A stretch of 64,000 nucleotides of DNA from Mycobacterium sp. 1100029.7. Lineage in GTDB: Bacteria; Actinomycetota; Actinomycetes; Mycobacteriales; Mycobacteriaceae. Location of the stretch: positions 186,001 through 250,000 of the forward strand of contig NZ_LZSC01000057.1 of assembly GCF_001665235.1 (NCBI RefSeq), given 5' to 3'. Of this stretch, positions 52,431 through 61,421 are shown piece after piece (the first letter of the stretch is position 1; each line of letters starts with the position of its first letter). The notes under the pieces were generated by a model. That model searched no databases and was not told where the DNA came from. It saw nothing but the letters and a program-made list of their open reading frames with translations. Made by a program: the position numbers and the translations under genes.

Positions 52431-53894
52431 GTGAGTGTTGCACCGGAGGTAAGCATCGACCTGCAAGACCGCTTTGCCCGCGAGCTGCCCGAAATGGCCG
52501 TCCGCTGGCAGGCCGAGACGCCGCCCGACCCGCGTCTGTTGGTGCTGAACGCCCCGCTGGCCACGACGCTCGGCCTCGACGTCGCGTGGCTGCAAAGCCC
52601 AGACGGGGTGCGGTTTTTGTCGGGCAACCTGCTGCCGGCCGGTGCGGTGCCGGTAGCCCAGGCCTACACCGGGCATCAGTTCGGCGGCCTGCAGCCACGG
52701 CTGGGGGACGGACGCGCACTGCTACTTGGCGAACTGGCCGGCAACGACGGCCGCGTGCGCGACATCGCCCTCAAAGGTTCGGGAGCCACACCGTTCGCGC
52801 GCGGCGGCGACGGACTGGCGGCGGTCGGACCCATGCTGCGCGAATACGTCATCAGCGAGGCGATGCACGCGCTGGGGGTGCCGACGACGCGTTCGCTGGC
52901 GGTGGTGGGTACCGGACGATCGGTGCAGCGCGAGGAACAACTGCCGGGCGCCGTGCTGGTCCGCGTCGCCAGCAGCCATCTGCGGGTCGGCAGCTTCCAG
53001 TACGCCGCGCTGACGGGTGACGTCGATCTGTTGCGCCGGCTGGCCGACCACGCGATTACCCGTCATCACCCGGGTGCGGCGCAGACCGATCATCCGTATC
53101 GCGCACTGTTCGAAGCGGTGGTCGCCGTGCAGGCGTCGCTGATCGCGAATTGGATGCTGATCGGTTTCGTCCACGGCGTGATGAACACCGACAACATGAC
53201 GATCTCCGGGGAGACGATCGACTACGGTCCATGCGCTTTCATGGAGGCCTACGACCCCGACACCGTATTCAGCTCGATCGACATGTGGGGGCGCTACGCC
53301 TACGGCAATCAACCCGCGGTCGCCGGGTGGAACCTCGCCCGGTTCGCCGAGACGCTGCTTCCCCTGCTCTCCGAGGACGTCGACCAGGCGATCGCGTTCG
53401 CACAGGAGTCATTCGGAGTCTTCCATACCGAATACGACGCGACCTGGTCGTCCGGGATGCGCGCCAAACTCGGCCTGCCCGTAGAGGTTTCCGCTGACGA
53501 GGTCACCGCGTTGGCCGAAGAATTGTTGGGCCTGCTCAAGGAGAGCCACGTCGACTACACGTCGTTCTTCCGCCACCTCGGGCATGCCGCGCGCGGCGAC
53601 GCCGAACCCGCACGCGGCTTGTTCATCAACCTGGCCGGCTTCGACGACTGGATGTCGCGATGGCGGGCGTTGCGGCCGGACGCCGACGCGATGGACCGCG
53701 CCAACCCGATCTACATTCCGCGAAACCACCTGGTGGAGGAGGCGCTGGCGGCGGCCACAACGGGCGACCTCGTTCCGGTGCGACAACTCCTCGAGGTGGT
53801 GACGGCGCCCTACGACGAACGGCCCGGCCTGGAGCGCTACGCGAGTGCGGCTCCCGAGGATTTCGGCACGTACCAGACGTTCTGCGGCACCTAA
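52431..53894 (+). CDS. selO: SelO-family (UPF0061/YdiU) protein AMPylase
   Basis: A 487-residue pseudokinase-fold protein that transfers AMP to protein hydroxyls. Family blocks: GHQFGGLQPRLGDGRALLLGEL near 84-104, DIALKGSGATPFARGGDGLAAVGPMLREYVISEAMHALGVPTTRSLAVVGTG near 110-160, and HGVMNTDNMTISGETIDYGPCAFMEAYDPDTVFSSID near 248-285 with metal-binding Asn/Asp. E. coli SelO AMPylates redox proteins and helps in oxidative stress. GTG 52431 lies 10 bases after the hemerythrin stop, so both share the SigF-type promoter. No C-terminal selenocysteine is seen. Confidence 0.92.
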   Translation: MSVAPEVSIDLQDRFARELPEMAVRWQAETPPDPRLLVLNAPLATTLGLDVAWLQSPDGVRFLSGNLLPAGAVPVAQAYTGHQFGGLQPRLGDGRALLLGELAGNDGRVRDIALKGSGATPFARGGDGLAAVGPMLREYVISEAMHALGVPTTRSLAVVGTGRSVQREEQLPGAVLVRVASSHLRVGSFQYAALTGDVDLLRRLADHAITRHHPGAAQTDHPYRALFEAVVAVQASLIANWMLIGFVHGVMNTDNMTISGETIDYGPCAFMEAYDPDTVFSSIDMWGRYAYGNQPAVAGWNLARFAETLLPLLSEDVDQAIAFAQESFGVFHTEYDATWSSGMRAKLGLPVEVSADEVTALAEELLGLLKESHVDYTSFFRHLGHAARGDAEPARGLFINLAGFDDWMSRWRALRPDADAMDRANPIYIPRNHLVEEALAAATTGDLVPVRQLLEVVTAPYDERPGLERYASAAPEDFGTYQTFCGT

Positions 53895-53921
53895 CAGCAT
53901 CCGGGTCATACAGTTTCGGGG

Positions 53922-55357
53922 ATGACACCCAGCGTCGCCGTGATCGGGGCCGGACCGAGCGGACTGGTCGCCGCACGCTGGCTGTCATCCCAAGGATTCG
54001 AACCCACGATCTTCGAGCAGGGGCCGATGCTCGGCGGGCAGTGGGCGGGCCAGGACGGCCACAGCGGTGTGTGGCCGCGCATGTACACCAACAGCAGTCG
54101 CACCCTTACGGCGTTCAGCGATCTCGAGCACGAGAGTTCCCACGTCTACTTGTCCAATCGCGAGGTCCTGGACTACCTGCACCGCTATGCGAACTCGTTC
54201 AAACTCACGTCGCGGATCCGGTTCGGCACCCGGGTCGACATGCTGTGCCGCGAGGGCACCGCCTGGGTGGTGATTCACGACGGCACCCACGAGCGCTTCG
54301 ACCGTGTTGTGGTGGCCAGCGGCCGGTTTCATGCGCCCCCGCGGTTCCCGCGGTGCCGGGGCTGGAAACCTTCACCGGCACAGCAGGCGCGATCTCCACG
54401 TATGAGTACCGCGACGGTTCCGCTTATCGGGACAAGCGCGTTCTGGTCGCGGGCTGTGCGATCAGCGCGCTCGAGATTGCTTCGGAGATAGCCGAACTCG
54501 GGGCCCGACGAGTTGTGGTGACCCAACGACGGCAACGTTACATCGCACCGAAGTTCGCCGCCGGCGTGCCCTCAGACCACCGCCTCTACACGCGTTACGG
54601 CGCTCTGGCGACCGAGACGCTGCCTGCGGCCGACGTGGACCGAATGCTCAAGGACATCGTCGTCGGCGCCGGCGGCAGCCCAGATCAGTACGGCGCCCCG
54701 ATACCCGATCCGTCGTTGTCCGAAGCGGGCGTCACACTCAGCCAGCACTATCTTCCGCTCGTCGCGGAAGGCCGAATCACCGTGCGCCCGTGGATCACAT
54801 CCATCGCAGGCCCGACCGTGACCTTCGCCGACGACCACGCCGAGAATTTCGACGGCATCGTCTTCGGCACCGGCTACCGATTGTGCTTGCCATTTTTGAG
54901 CGACGATATCCGGGCCATCCTCGACCTCGACGCGATGCACATGGATACCGACCGCTACACCTTCCACCCCGGCCTTCCCGGCCTGGCGTTCATGGGCATG
55001 TGGGACCAGTCGGGCGGATACTTTGTGCCGCTGGAACTTCAGGCTCGGTGGATCGCCTACAGCTGGGGTGGCGCAATCCCGGCCCGCGGCGACAACGACC
55101 AGCGGTCGGCCATCGATGCCTATCGCGCCAATCGGGGCAAGCCGCAGAAGACGCGGATGGACCTCGCGGCCCTCACCTTCGCACGAGCCGCCGGAGTCGA
55201 GCCCCATCTGGACCACTGGCCGCAGCTGCGCCGCGAGCTGCTGTTCGGTCCGTTGGCACCGAGTTGCTTTCGTCTCGACGGGCCCGACGCCCTTCCTGAC
55301 GCGGCCGACCGGTTTGCCCGCGACGCGGCCCGATTCGGTGCGATCCCCGCTACCTGA
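53922..55357 (+). pseudogene. FAD-dependent monooxygenase with a frameshift
   Basis: The gene starts at ATG 53922 with the FAD motif VIGAGPSGLVAARWL (residues 7-21) and runs in one frame to about 54340, then continues in the +2 frame to TGA at 55355-55357. Restoring one C in the run of five C at 54336-54340 gives a continuous protein of about 478 residues (SGRFHAPPAVPAVPGLETFTG). The second half carries a degenerate second Rossmann VLVAGCAISALEIASEI (GxA in place of GxG) and GTGYRLCLPFL near 350. Family: FMO/NAD(P)-binding monooxygenase. It follows selO by 27 bases. It is broken, or the base call is an error. Confidence 0.8.
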
Positions 55358-55425
55358 GATGACCGAGCGCGAAGCCCGCGACTGGTCACGAGTTCAAGCG
55401 GCGCTGAGTATTTCAGCGCCGGACC

Positions 55426-55821
55426 TCACTCCGCCGGCGACTGGGGCGCTTTAGGCGCCGGTCGCGCCGCGCCCCACAATCCGACGGCGATTCCGACGAC
55501 GGCGCCGCCTAGGCCGATCAGCTGCTGCGAGCGCTTGAGCTCCTGATGGACGCTGAGGCCGCCGAGTAGGTCGGCGGCGTCGGCACCGCCGGACGCCAGA
55601 AACCATCCGCGAGTGTTCTTGCCGCGCAACGCCGCCGTCGTCAACAGACCGCCGATCAGTGCGTCGCGGTAGCCCATTGATCGCAGCAACAGCCGCGCCG
55701 TCGGTGTCGGCTCGCCCGGGTCACCCCAGAGCCGGTTCGCACCGAGCGGGTCAACGAGGAAATGGACGCCCGAGGCGAGTCGGATACTGCCCGCGACGAG
55801 CGCGGCACGGTCGATCGGCAT
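55426..55821 (-). CDS. Small membrane-associated protein (DUF4267-like)
   Basis: A 131-residue protein with several hydrophobic segments: VAGSIRLASGVHFLVDPLGANRLWG, ALIGGLLTTAALRGKNTRGWFLASGG and LIGLGGAVVGIAVGLWGAARPA. The pattern of short helices with SGVHFL, YRDALIG and DAADLLGG resembles DUF4267-type integral proteins. It begins 9 bases upstream of the end of the sulfotransferase fusion on the same strand, so it may be the second gene of that transcript. No function known. Confidence 0.65.
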   Translation of the reverse strand: MPIDRAALVAGSIRLASGVHFLVDPLGANRLWGDPGEPTPTARLLLRSMGYRDALIGGLLTTAALRGKNTRGWFLASGGADAADLLGGLSVHQELKRSQQLIGLGGAVVGIAVGLWGAARPAPKAPQSPAE

Positions 55822-55830
55822 GGCCGCAGC

Positions 55831-58131
55831 CTACGCCGTGGTCCGTCGGCTCATGGGGTTCGCGCTGATTTCACCGGCGCCGGCGGCGGCGGCGTGTTCG
55901 GCAAACAACGCCGTCGCGGGAGCACAGTTTTCGACGACCGCCTGAAGCTCCTCGGCGGACAACCGATTGGAGGCGCCGGAGAACTTCGGGTCGATGATGC
56001 TGGCACCGAATTCGAGCCACTTCGGATCCGCTTGAACATCAAGGAAATTCGCCAGCCGTGCCAGCGACCTGCGAGGGTCGGCGACCAGGTCGGCGTAGGA
56101 CAACGGAAGGTAGCGTTCCGCGGACAGATCCGACAACTCGGCTTCACCGGTGACGATGAGCTCACTCCACATGCGGGCAAATCGGGCGACGGGAAGGTTC
56201 TGACCCATCAGGTAGTCGACGTCGCAGGTGTCCCCGATCAGAGACGCGAGCTCGATCGGTATCGCCGTCGGATCCAGCCGCAGGCCGGGATGCCGGCGCT
56301 CCGGGTCCAAGTCGAGGAGTTCCAGCGCGTCCTGGATGAGTGCCATCAACCGAAATCCCGTGTGCTCGCTCATCGAGACCGCGGTGTCCGGACCGTTCCG
56401 GAACAGGTGCACGAATTTCGCGTCAGGAAACGTTTCGCGCAGCCACGGCACGCTGCTCAGTGACATGGCCGACCGCTCGACTACTACGGTCCCCCCGAAA
56501 TGCCTTGCGAGCCAAGCGAAGAGTTGCTCGTAGTGCAGGCGCGCGACTTGCTCTGGCCAGGTTTGCACCTCCGCGGCGAGGGCGTCGAACACCCCGTCGG
56601 GATCAGATGACAGATGCGGCAAGGTCATCATGCTGATAGCCGGAATACCCGTCGTGCCGGCGTCGAAGCGGACCCCTTGCAGCCGCGGGTAGATGAACTC
56701 CGGCATGGCCGAACCACCCCGGACCATCGAGTCGAAGATCGGATGCGGCTCGGCCAGCATCTTCCAGAACTGTGCACCGGACAACCTGTGGTCGGTCGAA
56801 GACGATGCGCGCACCGAAAGATAGAACTCGTTGAGGCTGAGCACATCCGGGTGCCCGGCCAGGATTCGCGAGAGTGCAGTCGACCCGCTTCGCCCGACCG
56901 TGACAATGAACGTCAGCCCGCGCGTCGGGTGCGGCTCGTCCGCGCTGTGGGCGGTGACGTCGAAGGGGCGCCGCACCGACGCCAGCGGCGGCGGCATCAC
57001 TTCACGGGGTTGGCGCGGTTGCTCGGGCTTGAACGTGAGATACCGCTTGTACCGCCCCACGCTGCCCAGTAGATAGTCGAAATCCACGACCGTCTTGCGG
57101 TGTGGCTCCCCGATCAGCGCTCGCGCATCGGTGGTGTCGTAGGTCCGGCTGTGCGTCAGGTACGGGAAGAATCCGCTGGCCCACCGCAACCGCCGTTCCA
57201 GCAGATTGGGATCCTCGATCGGGCCCTCGACCAGCGTCAGGGGAATCGGCGAGACCGCGTTGAACAGCTCCACCAGCGTTTGCACCGCGACGTCGTGGTG
57301 GTGGACCACGTGATAGGTACTCAGGCCGTCGGGGGCCAGTCGCATCAGGCGGACCATCTCGTCGGCGGCCTCGTCGGCCGGCATGTAGTTCAGATGGCCA
57401 TGCGGATCGCCGCTGAGCCTGATCGACATCTTGGTGCGCATCGGCCGTCCGGAGACCGAGAGCAATCGCATTCCGCTGTCCGCCGAGGTGGACAAGAACG
57501 AAAGCGGATGCAACGGAAAGTCGGGGTGCGGTGGACGGTCGACGATCAGAGCGCTGGGCCGAAGCACCACGACGCGACGCCCGGTGCGCTGCGCCCAGTC
57601 CCGCACCAACGACTCCGCCTCGAATTTGGACTGCTCGTAGTTGTTCTCGAAGCCGTCGCCATGCCGTAATTCGGTCTCGTAGACCAAGCCCGAGCGGCGC
57701 TTGCCGGCGACGAAAGCGGTCGACACGTGGAACAGGTCGGGTTTTCGCGAACCGGCCTCGGCGAGTTCCAGAATCCGGGTGGCGCCGCCGACGTTGGTAC
57801 ATCGAAGGTCGTCAAGGTCGGCGTCGAGCTCGATCATCCCGGCGCAGTGCAGGATCACGTCCGCGCTGTCAGCGAGTTCCTGGAACTGCTGGTCCGAGAG
57901 GCCAAGTTTGGGTGCGGCGAGCTCCACCGGCACGACGGTCATTCGGTCGCGCAGTTCCTGCTCGGTCCACACCTGTCCGTCGGTGGCCGCGAGCGGGAGA
58001 GCCTTACGGATGCGGATGATCGGGTCGGACTGCGGTCGGGTCAGGACGGTGAACGTGTCGTCGCCGCGCAGAAGTTCGCCCAGGATGTGAACTCCGAGAA
58101 ACCCGGTCGCGCCGGTGATCGCCCAATGCAT
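55831..58131 (-). CDS. Bifunctional thioester-reductase-like SDR and sulfotransferase fusion
   Basis: A 766-residue two-domain protein. Residues 1-about 360 form an extended SDR of the thioester reductase/male-sterility type: HWAITGATGFLGVHILGELL at 2-21, HCAGMIELDADLDDLRCTNVGGATRILELA near 100, and catalytic YEQSKFEAESLVRDW near 165. Residues about 415-740 form a sulfotransferase domain: the PAPS 5'-phosphate loop FIVTVGRSGSTALSRILAGHPDV near 410-432 and the 3'-phosphate motif VHLFRNGPDTAVSMSEHTGFR near 575. Both halves retain key residues. Divergent from mmpL, suggesting a role in making a sulfated lipid. ATG 58131 sits before the TGATGFLG motif by 5 residues; the frame is open upstream. 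Confidence 0.85.
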   Translation of the reverse strand: MHWAITGATGFLGVHILGELLRGDDTFTVLTRPQSDPIIRIRKALPLAATDGQVWTEQELRDRMTVVPVELAAPKLGLSDQQFQELADSADVILHCAGMIELDADLDDLRCTNVGGATRILELAEAGSRKPDLFHVSTAFVAGKRRSGLVYETELRHGDGFENNYEQSKFEAESLVRDWAQRTGRRVVVLRPSALIVDRPPHPDFPLHPLSFLSTSADSGMRLLSVSGRPMRTKMSIRLSGDPHGHLNYMPADEAADEMVRLMRLAPDGLSTYHVVHHHDVAVQTLVELFNAVSPIPLTLVEGPIEDPNLLERRLRWASGFFPYLTHSRTYDTTDARALIGEPHRKTVVDFDYLLGSVGRYKRYLTFKPEQPRQPREVMPPPLASVRRPFDVTAHSADEPHPTRGLTFIVTVGRSGSTALSRILAGHPDVLSLNEFYLSVRASSSTDHRLSGAQFWKMLAEPHPIFDSMVRGGSAMPEFIYPRLQGVRFDAGTTGIPAISMMTLPHLSSDPDGVFDALAAEVQTWPEQVARLHYEQLFAWLARHFGGTVVVERSAMSLSSVPWLRETFPDAKFVHLFRNGPDTAVSMSEHTGFRLMALIQDALELLDLDPERRHPGLRLDPTAIPIELASLIGDTCDVDYLMGQNLPVARFARMWSELIVTGEAELSDLSAERYLPLSYADLVADPRRSLARLANFLDVQADPKWLEFGASIIDPKFSGASNRLSAEELQAVVENCAPATALFAEHAAAAGAGEISANPMSRRTTA

Positions 58132-58505
58132 TGACACCCGTCCCTGCGCGATCGCCGCGCCCAAACAGCCCGATATAGCCCTTCGCGAACTTACTTGTCG
58201 ATCTGAAGAGCCGCTATCTGAAATCGGATTCAAAGCGCTTCGCCGCAGGTCAGGGGATCGCCAAGAGATGCGGCCCACACTGGGTGGCGGTCGGCTGTAA
58301 TAGGTTTCCTGTCACCGCCGATGCATTCAATGAGAGACTTTGGAAGCGTTGCCTGGACATCACCTGCTCGCGCTGCAGGGTGACGGCATTACCAGAGGAG
58401 ACAAGCAATAGTGACAGCAGCTGCTGGCGCACTGGGGTGGACTGCGTGGGCCCACGGGGACACGCAGGACGTGAACGCCGACAACTCCTGCCGCCTGAGG
58501 GCCGC
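58132..58505. promoter_or_regulatory. 374-base divergent region between the reductase-sulfotransferase and mmpL
   Basis: The gap must hold both promoters. On the plus strand a possible 32-residue ORF (58411-58509) fills the last part. No clear sigma motif or operator was recognised; the sequence around 58180-58230 is a little AT-richer. The mmpL frame is open from 58284 but its residues there do not look like protein. Confidence 0.4.
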
Positions 58506-58509
58506 ATGA
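58411..58509 (+). CDS. Possible small leader ORF overlapping mmpL start
   Basis: GTG 58411 is preceded by GAGGAG (58395-58400) 10 bases upstream, a better ribosome site than that of mmpL itself. The frame encodes 32 residues (VTAAAGALGWTAWAHGDTQ, then DVNADNSCRLRAA) and ends in TGA at 58507-58509, overlapping the mmpL ATG as ATGA. mmpS-mmpL pairs often overlap this way, so it could be a relic or substitute of mmpS; by eye the resemblance to MmpS C-termini is weak. Confidence 0.3.
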   Translation: MTAAAGALGWTAWAHGDTQDVNADNSCRLRAA

Positions 58510-61391
58510 CCGATCAGCACGTCGACGGCGAACGCCGTACGCCCTTCGTCGCGCGGACGATTCACCGCTTGTCGGTGCCGATCATCTTGGCGTGGCTGGC
58601 CCTGACCGTCCTCGTGACCATCGCCGTCCCCTCGCTCGAACAAGTGGAGAAAGAGCATTCGGTCTCGCTGAGCCCCAAGGATGCGCCGTCGATCAAGGCG
58701 ATGCAGCGCATGGGTGCGGACTTCAAGGAATCCAATTCCGACGCCTTGGCGATGATCGTCTTGGAGAGCCAGCAACCGCTGCGCGATGACGCTCACCACT
58801 ACTACAACCAATTGATCAGTCAGTTGGCGAACGATCCCAAGCACGTGCAGCACATCGCCGACCTGTGGGGAAACCCCGTCACGGCGGGTGGCGCGCAAAG
58901 CGAGGACGGTAAGGCCGCCTATGTGCAGCTGAAGCTCTCCGGCAATCAGGGCACGAGCCAGGCGAACGACTCCGCCGACGCCGTCCGCAACATCGTGAAC
59001 CGCAACCCGGCACCGCCGGGGGTCAAGGTCTTCGTCACCGGTCCGGCGCCACTGATCTCGGACCTCAACCACAGCGGGCAGAAAACGATCCTGAAGGTCA
59101 CCCTGGTGAGCCTGGCGGTGATCTTCATCATGCTGCTGCTGGTCTACCGATCGTTCTTCACCGTCCTGGTGCTGCTGCTGATGGTCGGAATCGAGTTGCA
59201 GGTGGCGCGCCAAATCGTCGCGTTCCTCGGCAATAACGGCGCCCTGAGTTTGTCCACCTTCGCGGTCAACCTGCTGATCACTCTCGGCATCGCGGCGGGC
59301 ACCGATTACGGAATCTTCTTCGTCGGGCGTTACCAGGAGGCGCGCCAAGCCGGCGAGGACCGGGCTACGGCCTACTTCACGACGTACCGCAGTACGGCCA
59401 AGGTCGTTCTGGCCTCGGGTCTGACCATCGCCGGATCGGTGTTCTGCCTCAGCTTCACCCGGATGCCCTATTTCCAGACCATCGGTGTCCCGTGCGCGGT
59501 GGGCATGTTGGTCGCGGTGGCGATCGCGCTGACCCTGGTTCCCGCCGTGCTCGCGGTCGGTGGCGGATTCGGCCTGTTCGAGCCCCGGCGACGGCTCACG
59601 GTCCGCCGGTGGCGCCGGATCGGCACCGCGGTCGTCCGCTGGCCCGGCCCGATCTTCGCCGCGGCATGCGCGGTCACCCTGGTGGGGCTGCTGGCCCTAC
59701 CGGGCTACACGACCAACTACCACGACCGGGTGTATCTGCCGGACGACCTGCCGACCAACCAGGGATATGCGGCCGCGAACCGGCACTTCCCCCTCGGCCG
59801 CATGCTGCCGGAGTTTGTTCTGATCGAGGCCGACCACGACATGCGCAACCCGTCGGACTTCCTGATCCTGGAGCGCCTCGCGAAGGGCGTGCTGGCGGTC
59901 CCCGGTGTTTCCCGAGTGCAGTCGGCCACCCGGCCCGCTGGCACCCCGATGGCGCACACGACCATTCCGTTTCGGCTCGGCATCATGAACGCGAGCCAAA
60001 TGGAAAACATGGAGTACCAGAAGGCCCGCATGAACGACATGCTCAAGCAGGCCGACGAGCTGGCGAAGACCATCGAGATCACGACGACGCTGTATCACCT
60101 GATTCTGCAGTTGAATGCCGTGACTCACGACCTGGCCAAGAACACGCATGAGGTGCAGGCAATCACCACCGAATTGCGCGACGACATCTCGAACTTCGAA
60201 GACTTCCTGCGGCCGATCCGCAGCTACTTCTACTGGGAAAAGCACTGCTACGACATTCCCATCTGCTTTTCGTTCCGTTCTCTGTTCGACTCCTTCGACG
60301 GCATCGACGAGCTCGACGACAAACTCGCCGAGCTCGTGGTGGACATCGACAAGGTCGACGTGTTGATGCCGAAGTTGGCTGCTGAGTTGCCCATTCAGAT
60401 CGACACCATGCGGCAGATGCGCACCATGATGCTGACCATGCACTCCACGATGAGCGGCATCATCGGCCAGGCCGACTCGCAGGGCAACACCACCACCGAG
60501 ATGGGCGAGGCTTTCGACGCCTCGAAGAACGACGACTCCTTCTATCTGCCGCCCGAGGTGTTCCAGAACCCCTCGTTCAAGAAGGTGATGGATCTGTTCC
60601 TGTCACCCGACGGAAAAGCGGCGCGCATGACGATTTCGGACCGGGGCGATCCCGCCACCCCCGAAGGCATTGCGCGCGTCGAAGCGATCAAGAATGCGGC
60701 CGAGGAATCACTGAAGTCGACGCCGTTGGAAAACACCAACGTCTATGTCGGCGGTGTCTCGGCGACCTACAAAGATCTGCAGGACGGCTCTGAATACGAC
60801 CTGATGATCGCCGGAATCGCCGCGCTCTGTTTGATCTTCGCGATCATGCTGATGATCACGCGCAGTTTCGTGGCCGCCATGGTGATCGTGGGAACCATCG
60901 TGACGTCGCTGGGAGCCTCGATCGGTTTGTCGGTCCTGCTCTGGCAGCACATCATCGGGCTGGGCCTGGAGTGGCTCGTCATGCCGATGTCGGTCATCAT
61001 CCTGCTGGCGGTGGGGTCGGACTACAACCTGCTGCTGGTCTCCCGAATGAAGGAAGAACTCGGCGCCGGTATCAATACCGGCATCATTCGAGCGATGGGC
61101 GGAACCGGCAAGGTCGTCACGGCCGCGGGCCTGGTTTTCGCCATCACCATGGCCTCGATGGTGGTCAGCGACCTGCGGGTGATCGGTCAAATCGGGACCA
61201 CGATCGGGCTGGGCTTGCTGTTCGACACGTTGATCGTGCGCGCGTTCATGACGCCGTCGATCGCCGCGCTGTTGGGCCGCTGGTTCTGGTGGCCCCTGCG
61301 GGTGCGACCGCGACCGGCCAGCTTCATGCTGCGGTCCGAGGGGACCCGTCCGATGGTCCGTCAGCTGCTGGGCACCCACGCGCCCGACTAG
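58506..61391 (+). CDS. MmpL-family RND lipid transporter
   Basis: A 961-residue RND transporter with 12 membrane segments and two periplasmic porter loops, the size of MmpL4/MmpL5-type proteins. Landmarks: first segment IILAWLALTVLVTIAVPSLEQ, GTDYGIFFVGRYQEARQAGEDR near 265 and VGSDYNLLLVSRMKEELGAG near 835 (the proton-relay Asp-Tyr pairs), and a long coiled-coil-like insertion with paired Cys (KHCYDIPICF near 580) in the second loop. MmpL proteins export glycolipids, siderophores and other lipids. No mmpS gene precedes it. ATG 58506 lies next to a divergent reductase/sulfotransferase gene, with a DUF732 gene 30 bases downstream. Confidence 0.93.
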   Translation: MTDQHVDGERRTPFVARTIHRLSVPIILAWLALTVLVTIAVPSLEQVEKEHSVSLSPKDAPSIKAMQRMGADFKESNSDALAMIVLESQQPLRDDAHHYYNQLISQLANDPKHVQHIADLWGNPVTAGGAQSEDGKAAYVQLKLSGNQGTSQANDSADAVRNIVNRNPAPPGVKVFVTGPAPLISDLNHSGQKTILKVTLVSLAVIFIMLLLVYRSFFTVLVLLLMVGIELQVARQIVAFLGNNGALSLSTFAVNLLITLGIAAGTDYGIFFVGRYQEARQAGEDRATAYFTTYRSTAKVVLASGLTIAGSVFCLSFTRMPYFQTIGVPCAVGMLVAVAIALTLVPAVLAVGGGFGLFEPRRRLTVRRWRRIGTAVVRWPGPIFAAACAVTLVGLLALPGYTTNYHDRVYLPDDLPTNQGYAAANRHFPLGRMLPEFVLIEADHDMRNPSDFLILERLAKGVLAVPGVSRVQSATRPAGTPMAHTTIPFRLGIMNASQMENMEYQKARMNDMLKQADELAKTIEITTTLYHLILQLNAVTHDLAKNTHEVQAITTELRDDISNFEDFLRPIRSYFYWEKHCYDIPICFSFRSLFDSFDGIDELDDKLAELVVDIDKVDVLMPKLAAELPIQIDTMRQMRTMMLTMHSTMSGIIGQADSQGNTTTEMGEAFDASKNDDSFYLPPEVFQNPSFKKVMDLFLSPDGKAARMTISDRGDPATPEGIARVEAIKNAAEESLKSTPLENTNVYVGGVSATYKDLQDGSEYDLMIAGIAALCLIFAIMLMITRSFVAAMVIVGTIVTSLGASIGLSVLLWQHIIGLGLEWLVMPMSVIILLAVGSDYNLLLVSRMKEELGAGINTGIIRAMGGTGKVVTAAGLVFAITMASMVVSDLRVIGQIGTTIGLGLLFDTLIVRAFMTPSIAALLGRWFWWPLRVRPRPASFMLRSEGTRPMVRQLLGTHAPD

Positions 61392-61421
61392 AGCAGCGCG
61401 CCGTCAGTCGCGGTCGCTACC

